From: Nematostella vectensis | Lineage: Eukaryota; Cnidaria; Anthozoa; Actiniaria; Edwardsiidae | DNA: 64,000 nt | Direction of reading: 5' to 3' | Assembly: GCF_932526225.1 (NCBI RefSeq) | Contig: NC_064038.1 | Coordinates: forward strand, 15,053,474-15,117,473 | Shown here: one piece after another, positions 12,170 through 25,199 of the stretch | How the letters are laid out: each line of letters opens with the position of its first letter | Position numbering within the stretch: position 1 is the stretch's first letter | The notes under the pieces: model-generated | Databases searched by the model: none | What the model was told of the DNA's origin: nothing | The model's input: the letters and a program-made list of their open reading frames with translations, nothing else | Position numbers and translations under genes: made by a program

Positions 12170-13694
12170 GTAAAGGGACGAGTCCAATACCTGAACAAGT
12201 CCTACGCGGCTCAGGTTTTTCAAAGTTAGACTGCAAAGGAGACAGGAGATTGTCATGTACTGGCGGCATCATCGTATCGAGGGGCGGCAACGAGACGACG
12301 GAGGGATAAGGGGGCGGAAAAGGAGAGAAAGGAGGTAAAAGATGTCTTCCACTCCTTTCTCTTTTCTCCCGCCGACCTCGTTCGCCTCGTTTAATTTTGC
12401 GGCTGTGACCTCGACGCTCTGGGTTCCCGTGGATGAGGTATTGGACATGCGCGAAAAAGAATGGCGCGTGCTGGCCAATTTCATGTTTTTGCAATCTTCC
12501 TTTGATAGAACTACAGCTTTATATACTGTTATGTTGAAAGTCTCTTTGTAATAGGCCAATCGACGAGAGCGCGTAAAAGCTTAATTTTCTTTATCTGTTT
12601 ATGTTTCGGCGCGCGAACCGTCACAATCCCATCTTCGGTACTTCTTAGACACGAGGTTCCGCTATAACAGGGAGAGCCCCTCCAACCCGCGGGCTCGAAT
12701 TTGCAATTATAATTAGAACACTGCAACGCTAGCAGTCACAAATTATAAGCCTCCTGTAAAATTGCTTATTTCTGAGCCTTAGTCGGCTGGAATAAAACTA
12801 TTTTTGCACAGGTAACAAGACAGTTGTGTTAAGAGATTGTTAAATTTGTTATTTGCTTTGCACTCACGTTTTCGGTGCAAAATTTTAAATTTGCGCTATC
12901 CATAATCTAGCGCACCTGCATAAATTATTCTCGCGCTGTGTATTGGTATAGCATTATTTTACGATAGATAGAAACAGTTTTAGATGGACAACTCTAGGAA
13001 TGATATTTATTTTGGTTTAGAATATGAAATTTGAATTTAGCGCTTAGAGCAATTGTCCTGACATGTTGACTCATTGACGGCTGATTGATAACTGATTGTT
13101 CTTGAGTCTGGGGTGGGAGGAGCTTTCCCTTTTATAGCGGAACCTCGTGTTTAAAGGATCCTTTTGTTTTAGTCGCAATTTAACAAAGGAACCTAAGGCG
13201 CTTGCAAAGGTCGGATTAAAGGGCGGTTTTTATGTAAGATGTACAAAAAACATCAACCGATCATCTGAATGGTCTAGTCTATTTGCATCTTTTGTTGCAT
13301 CTGCTTCGTTCCACAGAAATTGATGTTCAAAAGTCTAGTCTGTTTGTAAACTATTGTAAGTATATATTATAGAACTACTCTCCTTTCAAGAAAATGCCAC
13401 GTCTTTTAACAAAAACTACGGATGAGATTCACCTTGGCTCATTAGCTACAAAAAAAATGTAAACTTGACGTTAGTTTCCAGTCCCCCAGCCAATTGGGAG
13501 GCCATAGGCTAGCGGAAGGCTGAGAAAGTTTAAAATGGCACCATCACAGTAGCCTGCATAGCAAGCGTTTCGCGAAGAATAGGGCGAGTGTGGTTTTGTT
13601 CTTTATTTCCGTTGAAACTCCACAGAGATCTCTCGCCTCTACTCCGCAGGATAATCTGGAGGTTTGGGAATCCAAGAAGCGAAATCACATCACA

Positions 13695-14000
13695 GCGAAA
13701 TCCGAAAAACTGGACCTAATTTTTCCGTGGGGGAGGGGGGGGGGGGGGGGGGAGGGAGTTCTCTGATAAAAATCTAACCACCTCCGAGAAAACAAAATGG
13801 GATTTTTTATGCCTTTGCAGTATTTCACGGGGACGTTTATTGTCGGATTTGGCTACATACCAGAGTGACCTAGCTTATGATTTTTAGTTTTATTTACTAA
13901 TAGCACGTCTATTGCGAACAGACAGTGGACGTTTGGCCGTTGTGGGGGGAGGGGGGGCTGCGTTCGCACCGTTTGCACCCCCCTGGGTACGGGCCTGACA
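13695..14000 (+). repeat. Dispersed repeat of about 310 bp, copy 1 (copy 2 at 33884-34197)
   Basis: Both copies begin GCGAAATCCGAAAAA, contain a G run, GGACGTTTATTGTCG and GTTGTGGGGG, and end GGGTACGGGCCTGAC. They are collinear and in the same orientation. No coding capacity is apparent, so this is a non-autonomous dispersed repeat. Confidence 0.85.
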
Positions 14001-14854
14001 TCTCTCTTCATACCAAACATATTCCCCACGGATAGTGTCCTTCGTATGCATTGCCTTATATGGGCATTGATGCCCATATTTAGAAGAGCTAAAGTTTTCC
14101 CGCTCCCTGATCTCCAGAAAACATGGTGAAAAATGCTGATTCCTTTCAATTTGAGACTCGAGGCAAAAATGTGTCCAAAAAACTTGATCGCTTGGTCAAA
14201 TCTTTATCACACAAGTCTTGAAAAGCCCTTAGACCCAGGCCTCCAAGAGATTGGCCGAGCGAGATTTAAGGTTACCCAAATATTGATATGTGGTTTAAAA
14301 GTAGACGGAAGGGCGAAAAGGAGGCGAAGATCTCTAAAAGTTACTTTAAAACTTTAAAAGTTACGTTAAACATGAACAAGGAGCCGGAAGGCAACTTCAT
14401 CGCGGGGACTTGTAAAATAAGCCGCGGACTCATTAACTAAATAAATCTCCCAGCAATCCCAGCGGGAAGGGTATTTATTGTACGGGTTGATTACCTGATC
14501 GATGCACGCATTTCTTTCCCACGCTAAACGAAATTGAATGCAAAACTAATGACAGTTCCTAGTTAACAATCAAATATGTATAATGCTTAGCTCATTGACC
14601 CGTCATTGCTTTTGGTCTAAAGCATCGCGTTGTACTGACATGTGGATGCTAACCATACTTCTACCTTTTACTTATCTTTACTACAAGACATTTTTGCTCC
14701 TAAAATGATAAACAAAAAAGACAGCTCTGCTGTACGCCTGTGAGCATTATTACCAAGCATGTGATAAAGAAAGGTAAATCTATTACTAACAATATAGCAG
14801 TTAATGTCGATAACCCAATCTTTGTTATTATTTATAATAAAAATGCAACTGCCT

Positions 14855-14916
14855 TTCCCTGCTAGCAGAGGCTGCCCAGCGAAGTACAGAGAAAAGAGGC
14901 CTCTGCTAGCAGGGAA
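14855..14916. mobile_element. 62-bp foldback mini-element with perfect 18-bp inverted ends
   Basis: TTCCCTGCTAGCAGAGGC at the left is the exact reverse complement of GCCTCTGCTAGCAGGGAA at the right. CAACTGCCT lies directly on both sides, a 9-bp direct duplication of the kind made by Mutator-type transposition. The family assignment is inference. A partial relative lies at 1938-1976. Confidence 0.8.
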
Positions 14917-14939
14917 CAACTGCCTTTGCAATAAGACTT

Positions 14940-15070
14940 CAAAATAACCTTCCACAAATGAAGTGTGATACTTTATTGGCGATATTTGATTGAAAGTTTC
15001 TCAGTTACTTGCTTGTATTAGCCGATGAGTATGGATTCTAACCGGCGGGCTGCGTGATTGGATTAGCCTT
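14940..15070. repeat. Copy of a dispersed repeat carrying GATACTTTATT...GCGTGATTGG
   Basis: TGATACTTTATTGGCGATAT, TTGATTGAAAGTTTCT and the GCGTGATTGG end recur at 24198-24330. Shorter relatives with GATGGAAATGnATGCTTT and AAAATGGCGGCT occur near 19015-19080, 39288-39365, 49915-49950, 51480-51550 and 53320-53395. Some of these are near the ends of introns. Confidence 0.65.
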
Positions 15071-15275
15071 CCTTAACACAGTCAAGTAACTATATATGAA
15101 AAGTAGAGAGTCGAGCGATCAATGTTTACACAGATTTAATTTGATAGCTTGATTGAGCTCCTTTCGGGAGAGGTACAGGCCTTTGCCATGGTGTAATTGT
15201 GCGATAAACAGTTTACGATTTAGTCCGTCTTGTTTTTTTTTTAAAATATCTCTTGCCTAGAAAACCTCGTTAATC

Positions 15276-15745
15276 AAATTGAAATAGCTATAAAACAATG
15301 GGATTGCAGACTTTTGTTTGACATTCGATCATTTGTCCCCTTTTTCAGGACCCACAAATAGGGTTTTGCATGGGGGAGGGGAGGGAAGGGAGCTTGTAAA
15401 GACTCGAGCACATATCACCATTTACCCGCCTATGGGCATTGATATAATATACGCTCAAGTTTGAGCGTAGAATACTTTATCTATCGGGCGCACTGCATCA
15501 GCAAGCTACTAAATTGAAATAGCTATAAAACAATGGGATTGCAGACTTTTGTTTGACATTCGATCATTTGTCCCCTTTTTCAGGACCCACAAATAGGGTT
15601 TTGCATGGGGGAGGGGAGGGAAGGGAGCTTGTAAAGACTCGAGCACATATCACCATTTACCCGCCTATGGGCATTGATATAATATACGCTCAAGTTTGAG
15701 CGTAGAATACTTTATCTATCGGGCGCACTGCATCAGCAAGCTACT
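15276..15745. repeat. Near-perfect 235-bp tandem duplication
   Basis: Positions 15276-15510 and 15511-15745 are essentially identical, from AAATTGAAATAGC to GCATCAGCAAGCTACT. The lack of divergence points to a very recent duplication or an assembly artefact. Confidence 0.95.
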
Positions 15746-18579
15746 ATACAGGGAATCATTTGCTTTTATGACGTGCATGCAAACACTTGAGAAAAACTTG
15801 CGTAAAAATAGAGAACTACAAAGAGCCCTGAAGGGTTTAAACGAAAACCGGCGACCGACTAGGAATTTATACCATTGAATTGTAAAGCAACAAAGGCAAA
15901 TAGTGTATACACCTATTTCAAATAACGCCACCGCGGGTTACCGACACAAGATTTTCGAGTGCAATCTATGTGTATATGGCACTGCTTAAATACATGACTA
16001 TTTTTTTATCATAACCTTCCCCCCCCCCCCTTCTTCTTGAAGATCATAAACTTGCGAGCACATTTCGTGGGTTCTAGCTAAATCGCGTTTCCGGACATTT
16101 CATTTTCGTTAAAACCTCAGTCATTCCTTGTGAGGGTTTCGTATTTTCTGATTAACCTCGGTATGATTGTGCAAATTAACGTGAAATCGAAGGAATGCGT
16201 GGAATTTGTCAAGTAAACATACGTGGACATAAAAGAGCTGGTTTCGTAACCCCCAAAGTCTTGTATTCGCTTAGCCAAATAAGCCATTGGGATAGAGCTA
16301 CTCAGCTTTTGGTAGCCGTATGGGCAGATTGCTTAGCTGATGGCAGCGTTTGATGCTTCGTTTTTTATGTGAATTCGTTGTGGCCTTCGACTAATCCCAC
16401 ACGTCAAAATAATGGAACTTGAACGAGATTTGCTTTGTTTTAATCTTAGACAAGTATCGATACCTAAGGCAGAAAAATACGTCAAAGAGAAGAAATCGTT
16501 TGATAATGGGTTCTTTTCTCGTTTAATTTTTCTATTTGTTTTGTGACAATACGTCATTGTTTAATGTTTTGTTCATTTATGCCTTTTTTTAAAAGTCCTT
16601 GGTACCACAACCCGCAGCTTTCGACAGTGGACCTTTAAACTAAGTATTAAAACAGCCAACACTTCAGTAATAAGGCAGTGTTGCTATGGAAACATGGCCC
16701 TTTGCATGCCTATGCTAAAACGCGGGAATTAGCGGCTCTTTTATTGTGTAATTGTATTAATTTAACCTCCAACGCTTAAGATAAACCAGTGTCGTCATCC
16801 ATATAGGACATTGGTTCGGTTGTTCGTTTGATTACAGCCGACAGCGGCGAGTCTTAGTGCACACGTCGTCCGAATATGAAGCATTCCCTCTGCGACTGCC
16901 CCATGTAAACTGTTCTGGTTGAGATGATGTCTTTGGATGTTTTTCGTGCACAGACATGATCAAACTAACATTGCTAATAGTATGGACAGTGCCAGACCCA
17001 TGTCAAATCGATCGGAACGTTTAACAAGTGTCACTTGACAGAACAACGAGTTGAAGTAAGTATAATGCAAGGGTCGCTGAGATTGAGTTCTATTTAACGA
17101 TATGTTAAGTCTGCTGTGGAGTGGATTTATTTTTGTTCGTTTGGGTTGACTTTGCAGGATTCGAAGCGATTTGCCATGTAAACAATCGTGCAAGCGAATA
17201 ACTCGTGATAAAAAAGAGATTAGCACGATGCAATTTGCATACTCAGAAATGACTTCGTGGGGGCAGATGAGAATCGTTACGGTTGGGAACACCAGAACGG
17301 AAAAATCCTCATTCTACATCATTTAGCTGACGAATTTTGAATTTGGAGATTTTCGGGACATAAAAATACACCTGCCGTACTTTCAAGACAGATATAAAAC
17401 AGGGGCGGATTTAGGAGCTCCAGAAAGAGGGGGCCGAAGCAAAGGCTTAAAAATAGGGGGGGGGGGGGGCGGATTCAATGTTCTTCCGATTATTTCCTTT
17501 TATTACACGTATAACGAGAATCTTTTTACGTAAAGATCCGTTGTAGAAACCAGTATGCTATATTTTTCCATGTGAAAAAGAGCTTTACAGCCAATCAGGA
17601 TACCGTATAGCTTTTATCACATGTGCGAAGTATAACCAATCAGCGCAAGCGATTCAGTTGTTTAGCCAATCAGGCGTTGCATTTTAATGGCTTCTCAGAC
17701 AGATCTGGTAGTTCCATGTTTTGTGTTCTTTGAAGAATACGAATGCACATTAATTGCTGGTGTCTCTTGTATGGGGTGTTCCCCGTGTGAAGCGCCCGTT
17801 CAACTGTTCAATGAGGTGTAGAGTCGAATGCACATTATATTTTGGTGCCCTTGTATGAAAGCCAACAAAGCCACAGAGCCTGAGCATCTCCCCTATAACG
17901 GTCCCCCCAACCAGATAAATCGTAAACGTAGATGCTATTGTAAATCCCAATCCCGAGTCAGTTTGAATCTACGTAAATCGTCCACGATGTTAAATCGTAG
18001 ACGATAAACGAACATCGACTACGATTACGAAAATTGTAAGACGATATAATGAGGACGATGATATCGTCCTACGTGTTCCAGATATGCGAAGTGATCCGGA
18101 AGAGAGATGGTTTACCCACCCAAAGGGAAAAGTGTTAAAAGAAGATGGTTTCTCTAAGAAGGAGCTCTGATTTTTTTATGAGTTCTACTGAAATCCTGCT
18201 GGCAGTTAAAATGGGGGAACCAAAAAATTTTAAACTAAAAATAAGTGTTACACTCAAGGGGAGGCACTGAAAATTTAAGGTTTCCCGAGTCAAACACTCT
18301 TACCTAATCCCCTCCTCCCCCCTACTCCCCTTTCCCTCCCCCTCCTCCCCTCAGGCTATTTAATGATCACTCGCAATGTCCTTTGTACAGAGTTGTCCGT
18401 TTGCTGGGTACAGGCTTTCAAACAGGTTTGGAATTCAAACAAAGGTCACTTCTGACCCATCCTAAATAAGATCCGCAATATCGTAATGTCGTCATTTCAA
18501 TAAAAAGTTTTGGATAAAGTTGGCGGCTCCCACGCTTGCGATATGAACTGTAACAGAACTAGCGTTATCATGTTTGACA

Positions 18580-18932
18580 CCTGTATGATTCGATACCTGT
18601 ATGGTTACTCTATTAATTTCGGTATGGTTACTTTATTGATACCGGTATGGTTACTCCATCGATACCGGTATGGTTAATCCATAAATACCGGTATGGTTAT
18701 TCCAATGATACCGGTATGGTTACTCTTATGATACCGGTATGGTTACTCCAATGATACCGGTATGGTTACTCCAATGATACCGGTATGGTTACTCTATCGA
18801 TACCGGTATGGTTACTCCATCGATACCGGTATGGTTACTCAAATGATACCGGTATGGTTACTCAAATAATACCGGTATGGTTAATCCATTAACACCGGTA
18901 TGGTTACTCTATAAATATCGGTATCAATAAAA
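18580..18932. repeat. 23-bp minisatellite (GATACCGGTATGGTTACTCCATC), about 15 units
   Basis: Each unit contains the palindrome ATACCGGTAT. Edge units are degenerate (GATACCTGTATGG) and central units almost identical. Confidence 0.95.
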
Positions 18933-20095
18933 ATCGTTTTTTTTTTTGTAATGACATTTTGTAATAACCATCGTCTACTAAATTCTCAAGGGAAATATCG
19001 TAATAGTTTTCCTAAACCAGTCGATGGAAATGGATGCTTTCTCACACTTGGTATTACTCTAGGGTGGCAAAATGGCGGCTGGCAGTGGCTCTTTAACAGG
19101 GTATTGGGTTAATGTTTACAAATGATGTATGGAACAATTTATCATCGAGAACAGTTGTTTGCGGGTGAATAAACTATAATATTTTGTGAATAAAACAATG
19201 ACATTTTAAGGTGGCTACCTTAAGATTTCCTCCCATGATTTGTCTTCCAATTTGGGCTCTTTAACATTAAACGTTTGCCCTTAGACATCCGAAATAAAAC
19301 AGAAAATGTGCCGAAATGAGGCAGGAGTTATAAAAAAGTGTCATAAGCTCAAGCTGTCCGCTAACAAGAGTTATCGTATGCAAAAGGAGCCCTCCTGCGT
19401 TGTCAAGACAGTGTTTGTATGTGACATCAGTAGCCTAAGATAATTGTCTCTTTAATTAATTCTAGATAAGCCCTCATTCATCTTTGTTGTTCAATGAAAG
19501 AGATACGCAAACTATATCTCAAGGCGGAATTTCCGGAGTTGTTTGAGGGATAATGGGACCTAATTCCCCAAAACCCTTCAGATACGCTATGTAATCGCTA
19601 AATCAACATATTTTAAGCGTTCCAAATGTACTGGACCGTGTTCTGGGCTCGAAATATTGGTGGTGGTGGTGGGGGGGGGGGGGAGGGGTGGGGGTCGGGG
19701 GGGAGGAGTACAGAGACAAACTGAGGGGGCACAGCCACGCCCCTAATAGCCATCATTTTATTTTTTATGTGCATTCACAAATAAAAGTACCCACCAGTCA
19801 CGGTGGTAGATTTCTATTGTCAATCTACTGGCATACTTTTCGTTACGTTTACGTTTTTTTCTGATTGCCTTCCTTGGAATGGTTGCAAACCATCAATACA
19901 CATTACGACACTTCATAAAGTAGTGCGATGATATCATTCCTTACATTTCATTTGTACCTATTTACAGATTTATAATTAGAGTACACGTTCACAAATAACT
20001 ATATACCTATCATAGCTCTGTTAATGTTGAGCGTGAAATATTATTTTTCAATTACAGTAAGAGCAAATTTTTCTGTCCAAATATGTCCGTTGGTA

Positions 20096-20575
20096 GAGGT
20101 GTTTGCTTGTTGGGGATTCACCATAGAAGGCGAATGGGGAGGGGGGGGGGGGGGGGGTAGAGCTGTTTGCTTGTTGGGGATTCACCATAGAAGGCGAATG
20201 GGGAGGGGGGGGGGGGGGGGTAGAGCTGTTTGCTTGTTGGGGATTCACCATAGAAGGCGAATGGGGAGGGGGGGGGGTAGAGCTGTTTGCTTGTTGGGGA
20301 TTCACCATAAAAGGCGAATGGGGAGGGGGGGGGGGTAGAGCTGTTTGCTTGTTGGGGATTCACCATAGAAGGCGAATGGGGAGGGGGGGGTAGAGCTGTT
20401 TGCTTGTTGGGGATTCACCATAGAAGGCGAATGGGGAGGGGGGGGGGGGGGTAGAGCTGTTTGCTTGTTGTGGATTCACCATAGAAGGCGAATGGGGAGG
20501 GGGGGAGTTAGAGCTGTTTGCTTGTTGGGGATTCACCATAAAAGGCGAATGGGGAGGGGAGGGGGTTACTCGCCA
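20096..20575. repeat. Minisatellite of about 55-62 bp with a variable poly-G tract, about 8 units
   Basis: GTAGAGCTGTTTGCTTGTTG, GGGATTCACCATAGAAGGCG and AATGGGGAGGG repeat eight times. Only the length of the G run (7 to 16) differs much between units. Frames across it encode GIHHRRRMGRGGG-like strings and are not considered genes. Confidence 0.95.
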
Positions 20576-21029
20576 GCTTCTATATTCAGGGGGGGGGGGT
20601 TGCTCTATCCCTAGCTTCAATATTCTTTTAAGAGGAGAGGGATAGGATAGACTTTGGCAGCACATTAAAGCTCGTCAGACTGGTAATCATAAGTAAGCAC
20701 TCAAAAGCACGAAGAAAACATACTCGGTCTACTCATCAATCTATTGGTTCTAAGGATAAATCTGTAGTCGCGAGCTATCTCAACCTCAACCACTCTATGA
20801 GCATCTGTCTAGACGACCAAGCCGCTAAGGTGCGCGCCCTCGCTTCCTCTACACAAAACACATTGTACCGTTAATTGCGGTAAGGAAGATTATCATCGGA
20901 TATTTAGCTATCGACTTGACCATCTTCTCGGCGTGAGACTAATAGCTCATCGATTACACGCTCTCACGCCAAGCGAGCGACCAACAAACACCATTAGATA
21001 ACATTTGCGACCGCCGTGTGACCCCGGTT

Positions 21030-21205
21030 CTGTCTCGTTAGTGATCGCACTGACGTAACGTCATAGGGGGTCTTAGGTAACGCTTCGTCCGGTGTGTAAG
21101 CCTTGCATAAAAAGCCTGTCTTGTTAGTAATAGCGCTGACGTAGCGTCATAAAGATCTTAGGTATCGCTACGACCAGAGTGAGCCTTGAATAACAAGCAT
21201 GTCCC
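21030..21205. repeat. Imperfect tandem duplication, unit about 85 bp
   Basis: GTCTCGTTAGTGATCGCACT / GTCTTGTTAGTAATAGCGCT, then GACGTAnCGTCATA and TCTTAGGTAnCGCTnCG, occur twice, with a partial third copy after 21200. Confidence 0.75.
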
Positions 21206-24197
21206 GTTCGCTGAAGTATCGCTACGATTGTCCAGGCCTTACTCGGTGTAATAAGGCAAAACAGGGTATGAAAAGTCGCTTTCGGTGTGTAGTCCTAAGC
21301 GGATGGAAATATTTCGGAAACTTTTAAGGCCATAATTCCATTTCAAGTATCAGTAGCGCGCGCGTTGTCTTGTTAGCATATCCGGTTGGCTATAAAATGT
21401 CACAGGAGTCATGGGAATCGCACCCCCCTCTATCTCCTTCACATTAAAAGCAAAATGGATTAAAAGAGGTCCCTTTAAAGCCAAAAAACAAGCACTACAA
21501 AATGTACACACTCTGATAGCACAACATTTAAAATCATTACTGCAAAACTGTTATTTTTGCGTTTTTTTTGTATTTTGGGGATGTGATTTGGATCTGTAGG
21601 AAGACCTTGATAACCTTTAGGTTGATAGTCATGTATGACACACTTCTCTCCACAGCAAAATACGTTAGCCCATTCCAACAGCGCCTTTACGAGTGAAAGG
21701 CTGGCTCTCTACTGCGCACATCTCATAGGAAACATGGTTACACTCATAGTAAATGATCCCTTTTAAAAACAGTCAAAAACGTGGTTAAAAGGTATCGATG
21801 TTCCTCTTTAACTGTGATAAACATTTATCCTAATCAATACACCCAAATAGACTCTGCGTGATTCGCGTGTGCTTGATGTATGCGAGGCCTGATCAATTCT
21901 AAGTGTGTTCTTGGGATGGTATTCGGGAGATTTGTTTGGGGAGTTACAATGGAACAGTTTGTACCTGGGGGTGCTTGTTCACTTCAGTTCGTTCGTATGG
22001 TGTTATCGGTGTGAAAGTGTAGAGATTACAGATAAGGACACAAAAGAGTAATTTACGCAAATGTCTTTGCTCATTTCTAGCAAGTTGTAATTGGTTTAGC
22101 AGCTGACCGGCTCACCCAAGATAAGAAAATGTAAACCTATCTTTTAGATTACGGTGCGGTTTATTTAGCCTTGTTTACATTGTGTCGGATCTTTCGAGAC
22201 TTCCCCTATACAAACAAATATCAGTTATTACTACTGAATTCCTGATTGCAAAAAAATGTGACTAGTAAGATAACAAGGCGGGTATGGTTAGTGTATTGTG
22301 TGGTCCGATGCTAACAAGGAGAGGAAAGGCGGAGAGCTGAGCTTGGAAAGCGCGGATGACATGAGAACGTGCTAATTTGACAGGCTAATCATTTCCCCTC
22401 CAGATCAGCACAACCAATTGAAGCTCTCATTGACTCCATCTCCTGCCTCTCGTACATTAATAGCTACTGTACTGCCCGAGAGTCACCGCCTTTTATCCAC
22501 ATTTTTCAGACGAAGCTGCTCAAACTTGAAGAGCCTTTCTAAGACTAGAATAATCGCGCTGGCGGAGTGAAGACGTACCAATTGGAGGCTGGTCTGTGAC
22601 TGGACGACAACGGCGGAAAGAAGGTGAGATAAAACGTTCTCATGTACTGCCCATATATTCCGTGCATAGGAAAACCTTGCTCCTTGCTCCGCTTGTTCTC
22701 GACTTTGGACTCGTTTGAAGCATACAACTAGGCTAGAGGACCCATCTTCATTCTAAACTGATAGTGCGCAAGGCATGTCGAACCATTTCCAAACACGCTG
22801 ATTTTACAAGAACTCACACACTATCAGCATTATTGCATCTTATCTGAAATCATTGATTGAAGAGTAAACTTCTATTTTCGTCCGTAAAGTGCTGTTTTTT
22901 CTTTGGAACATCGCGTTTTATGCTGGTAAATTATTCACTGTAAGCAAATACCCATCAAACACGAGACAGCTCAACTGATATTTAAATATAAGCAAGGAGC
23001 ATATCAGTGAACAGCTAACCTCGATAAAACAAACACATCAACACACGAACTTTTCCCGTCGGTCAAACACTATTCACCAAACCTCCACAAACCGACTCGT
23101 TCTATATCTTATAGCTTTAAAAAAAAGTTTAAGAAATTTTATTGTGAGGAATAGCGTACTAGTTGGTATTGAGATGGGAAGATATAATTTTTAAACGAAA
23201 TATCCCTGGCATGACTAGCTGGCGAAAAAGTGTGTGTGTGCGAGTATGTAATCACATCAGGATCATGGTGTTCCCATTAGCCAAGAAGAGACGTGAGTGC
23301 TTTAACAACAGATAATACCACCCAGGCATTTACAACTCCAATAAGCTCAACACTAGGTCTTCGAAGATTCAAGCCATTTATAAAATGTTGTAAACTGATA
23401 AAGCGAAATAAAACGAGTGATCAAACGGATAGCTGTACTGAACACGCGCTTTTTATGCCTTTTATAAGCTGACAATTGCCAGATTGACAAAAGCCTTGGA
23501 AGCCTTGATTCGAGTGCAGGCTTGTAATTCCTGCTCTATACTTGACGAGGCTCTAGCCTTATAACAATATTTGTCTTGTTAGCACAGCATCTGTCAAACA
23601 ATGGTTAACCAGACGAAACATTAAAAACATTAACCTACGCATGCGTAATAACACGCTATTCTGGCAAGGTCCACGATACCTTGCCGCTGGCACAAAGGTA
23701 CGTGGGCTCTGGGAACGAGATTGGGCAAGGTCGCAAATGACCGAGTCACGTGACTTTTTTGCCTCCGTGCTTGGGATATTTTAGCACTAATTTGCGGTGA
23801 AAGGATAACTCAATTTAACTTGAAATGGAATATTTTTATATTTCATTTCAACGATGCTTTCTTTTTCAAATAAACGAAATTTGCCATTCCATTTTTACTA
23901 AACTAGAACACACACCGAGCCATTCCACACAAATTATACAGCAAGCAACTAATGTTGCAGTCGATACAAAAAGAAAAAATGTTTTTCTGATAGTTGAAAA
24001 ATATATAATCCATACACAAGTCTGGCGCCATCCCTGCGGAAAACATCAGACATTTGCGAGCTACAAATGATGTTCTTTGGGGATGGGGGACTAAAGCTGT
24101 CGCTTTTAAAAAATGGTGATCAACCCCTCATTTTTTATTTTTTATAATTGAAAATACAGCGGTTTATTTGCAAGAACCATCCACGATCAGACGATTG
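21206..24197. other. Non-coding stretch, no gene supported
   Basis: Only short unsupported frames and AT-rich sequence. The stretch from 14 to 24 kb likewise contains only the repeats listed. Confidence 0.5.
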
Positions 24198-24526
24198 AAG
24201 TCTGATACTTTATTAACAATATTTGATTGATAGTTTCTTGGTTACTCGATTGAATTAGCCGATGGAAATGAATGCTTTGTTTGACTCGGCATTGAGCGGG
24301 AGTATAATGGCGGCGTGATTGGCCTTCTTGTCTCAAATCTTGCCGTTGAGTATTTGATTCATGTTAAGCGGCTATGCTCCCTGTGTGTTTCTCATCTATC
24401 TCGTCGTTTGCTTTCGTTGACCCCGTCTTTGTACATCGTATCATGTACTAAGGGTCGGTCTGTTGGTTACCTTGTGAGAGGATTAGCAATGGTTTAGCAA
24501 AGATAAGCACGATTCATGTCTTCTAA

Positions 24527-25196
24527 GGGGTGGACCATTAGAAATTTGGGGGGGAGGGGGGCTGGCAATTTTTTTTTTTTTCGAGGTCCCGGAGTGTGCA
24601 GGATTTATTTATTTATTATTTTTTTTTATTTTGCCGGAGATTTCTACATGGTATATTGAATACATACTGACGGGATACCGACATTCAAAATACTAAAAAT
24701 CCACCTAAGCCAGGGGCTAAAATGATTGTCTAACACAAATGTGATACATTTCTTTTATGTTTACCAGGATGTCGGCTACCAATTTTACCCGGGGTAATTT
24801 TAGCTGTCTGATAATTGGTTGATATTACGTTTTGTAGAAAATGTAAAGAACTGACAGATTTTGGTAGAGGTGTTCAAATGAATACCCCTTAGGGCAAAAA
24901 AAAAAAAAAAAAAGAATTTTTGGTAAGTCAATCAAGAAAAAAAATTAGGAAACATATGTTATAAAAAAGTAAGTAAAAGGAACCGCTGAGTACAAGCACT
25001 CGGCTGAAGCCAAAATAGTTATTGTGCTTAAATAAAGTGCAGACATTTAGGTTATGCAAGTGCAGACATTTAGGTTATGCAAGCTTTTATTTATTTATTT
25101 TTTTAGTGCTTGGAGTTCTGCATTTTTTTTTAGGAATCGGCCATGCACGTTTTTTTAATTACCGCCCCTCTCCCCAAATTTCTAATGGTCCACCCC
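24527..25196. mobile_element. Non-autonomous DNA transposon (670 bp), Harbinger-like ends
   Basis: The left end GGGGTGGACCATTAGAAATT and the right end AATTTCTAATGGTCCACCCC are exact reverse complements, and the inverted repeat continues imperfectly to about 35 bases. The trinucleotide TAA flanks both ends (24524-24526 and 25197-25199). A 3-bp TWA target duplication with GG-starting inverted ends is typical of PIF/Harbinger elements. The interior has A/T runs and no transposase frame. Confidence 0.85.
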
Positions 25197-25199
25197 TAA

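Larger units (their letters stand above)
6371..13694. other. Long non-coding stretch between SAXO exon and repeats, no gene supported
   Basis: All open frames here are short, lack partner exons and look like chance. The stretch holds paired G and C runs near 8.7 kb, a duplicated 30-mer near 9.1 kb, a 32-bp minisatellite at 11.7 kb and a hairpin at 12.1 kb, entered separately. A first exon of the SAXO gene should lie somewhere here on the minus strand, but I could not identify it. Confidence 0.5.

Noticed and set aside
12135..12559. Minus-strand frames of 96-119 codons near 12.3 kb
   Set aside because: Overlapping frames, low-complexity Pro/Arg content, overlap with a hairpin element and no splice partners.
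18580..18932. Evenly spaced palindromic repeats resembling a CRISPR array
   Set aside because: The units are directly abutting 23-mers with no unique spacers, and the context is animal DNA without cas genes.
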